This document shows positions 63,189 through 64,000 of a stretch of 64,000 bases of DNA, piece by piece. Origin of the DNA: Bacillus salipaludis (GTDB taxonomy: Bacteria > Bacillota > Bacilli > Bacillales_B > DSM-18226). The first letter of the stretch is position 1, and each line of letters begins with the position of its first letter. Under the pieces are notes generated by a model. That model had not been told where the DNA came from, did no database searches, and saw only the letters and a program-made list of their open reading frames with translations. The translations under genes were made by a program, and so were the position numbers. The stretch spans positions 7,638 to 71,637 of the forward strand of contig NZ_SMYO01000018.1 in the NCBI RefSeq assembly GCF_004358205.1, given 5' to 3'.

Positions 63189-63755
63189 TTAATAAGGAAT
63201 TTTTTTCTTCAAATTTTCGTTTTGACAAAAAACAAAGTGATCATCTGGCTCCAAGACGTGCAGATCATCAGCAATGTATCCACGCAACCACAGCGCACCT
63301 TCAATTCGTCTCAGATAGAAACCCTTCGGAAAGTCGACGTCTTTGGATAGTATCTCAGATGCTATTGTAACGGAGCCATACGGAGCTCGATGTCGCCAAG
63401 AAGGTTTCCCCGAATGACCTTCGGGTTGATCCAGATACTCCAATCTTAAGTGGGGTCCTAGCTCAAGGGGGCATAATTTTAAGCCAACCTGGTTCGCTTT
63501 TTCAAAAAGCTGGGGTATAGTAGTTCCTTCTGGAAAGCCAAGATCACGAACTTTGGGCTCAACAGCCCTTACACTGTATATCGTATCTGAAATAGTAAAC
63601 TTATCATCAGCGAATAGCCTCTCTCCAAGCTTATTCATCAAAATAGAATGTTGTTGCAATTTTTGAAGAAGCTGTGATTTCGTAAGACCGCCAACCTCAA
63701 CCGTTCTGATAAGAGTTGGACAGTCGGGGTATATTTTATCTCTTCCAACATTCAT
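63189..63755 (-). CDS. Conserved hypothetical protein
   Basis: A 188-residue protein of a family common in Bacillus and Paenibacillus: TVEVGGLTKSQLLQKLQQHSI at the N terminus, LFADDKFTISDTIYSV, VRDLGFPEGTTIPQLFEKA, LCPLELGPHLRLEYLDQPEGHSG and the end GYIADDLHVLEPDDHFVFC. It is sometimes labelled helicase in databases, without motifs to support this. The many copies in some genomes suggest toxin-immunity or lineage-specific expansion, but nothing here shows it. It starts with ATG after AAGGAG. Confidence 0.75.
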   Translation of the reverse strand: MNVGRDKIYPDCPTLIRTVEVGGLTKSQLLQKLQQHSILMNKLGERLFADDKFTISDTIYSVRAVEPKVRDLGFPEGTTIPQLFEKANQVGLKLCPLELGPHLRLEYLDQPEGHSGKPSWRHRAPYGSVTIASEILSKDVDFPKGFYLRRIEGALWLRGYIADDLHVLEPDDHFVFCQNENLKKKIPY

Positions 63756-63971
63756 TTAAAGTCACTCCTTACGAATTGGTTTTATAAGTTTATGCTGAAA
63801 TCTGTTTCGATTGCTGAAGAAATGAAAATCTGGATTCTTCCACACCCCTGACCCTTTAGTCATAATGAACGAAACGGCTCCCATCGCTTAACGTAGGTTG
63901 CACTTGGTCATAATGTTACTACCCAAAAATAAACCAAGTGTAGAGCTACACACGAAAAGGAGCCGTTTAAT
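63756..63971. other. Foldable leader in front of the transposase start
   Basis: AAACGGCTCC (63872-63881) is perfectly complementary to GGAGCCGTTT (63959-63968), and inside this CACTTGGT (63901-63908) pairs with ACCAAGTG (63933-63940). This is consistent with a structured RNA upstream of an IS110-type gene, where bridge RNAs are encoded. The outer left end of the element is not identified. Confidence 0.4.
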
Positions 63972-64000
63972 ATGAAGGATGTACAAAAATTTGTTGGTTT
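63972..64000 (+). mobile_element. Start of an IS110-like transposase gene (cut by window end)
   Basis: The ATG follows AAAAGGAG by seven or eight bases and opens MKDVQKFVG, matching the usual first residues of IS110-family transposases (K-F-V-G-L-D-V-S-K). Only nine codons are in the window, so the assignment is provisional. Confidence 0.45.

Overview
The window is AT-rich, Gram-positive DNA from an endospore-forming member of the Bacillaceae. The best guess is a Bacillus/Neobacillus/Peribacillus-type genome; the species cannot be read from the sequence. The evidence is AAGGAGG-type ribosome sites with many TTG/GTG starts, YjcZ-family and DUF3231 spore proteins, a GerAB-type germinant permease, FbpB, PaiB, a Bacillus-type uricase operon, a T-box leader, and the dispersed GC-rich repeat seen in many Bacillus chromosomes. 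No rRNA, tRNA, CRISPR array or prophage was seen. The only clear insertion sequence is a truncated one at the right edge. Genes are short independent units separated by repeat-rich spacers that hold many gene relics, so this is accessory chromosome rather than core.

Layout. 0-8.6 kb: a Staygreen-type protein, a secreted GH25 lysozyme with repeat domains, two conserved hypotheticals, a class V aminotransferase, and a PadR regulator followed by an FtsX/ATPase ABC exporter behind twin palindromes. 8.9-14 kb: an isochorismatase-like hydrolase, an extra FtsW, several small proteins and an esterase. 14.2-18.8 kb: a compact minus-strand cluster of an acyl-CoA-dehydrogenase-like flavoprotein, a cytosolic phosphonate-binding-like protein, a stand-alone MetE catalytic core and an OsmC-like protein, behind a TerC membrane protein; this is the best candidate for an undescribed pathway. 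19.1-20.7 kb: a Tat-exported metallophosphoesterase with its own TatA and a candidate Pho box. 21-23 kb: a monooxygenase and nitroreductase divergent from a TetR regulator around a long inverted repeat. 23.5-25.7 kb: a DUF3231 spore protein and a KdgT permease.

26.2-31.9 kb: purine catabolism. The minus-strand operon runs OHCU decarboxylase, uricase, 5-hydroxyisourate hydrolase, allantoinase, allantoate amidohydrolase and a decayed M20 hydrolase; a guanine deaminase is divergent. Together they cover guanine deamination and the steps from urate to the ureidoglycine level; xanthine dehydrogenase is not in the window. 32-36.6 kb: a CBS protein, an MFS transporter divergent from LysR, and an orphan GerAB. 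36.7-47 kb: small or low-complexity proteins, several probably linked to spores, with HpaB, PaiB, an SH3-C39 peptidase, a cupredoxin and a DUF1906-LysM protein. 47.5-54.6 kb: redox and hydrolase genes, LtrA, a flavin-binding protein behind a T-box leader that reads as leucine-type, a PadR-controlled permease encoded as two homologous halves, and a second DUF3231 protein. 55-62.3 kb: GNAT, VOC, aldo/keto reductases and their divergent AraC regulator. 62.5-64 kb: a frameshifted gene, a conserved hypothetical and the start of an IS110-like transposase behind a foldable leader.

All family assignments come from reading motifs and remembered family patterns, not from database searches.
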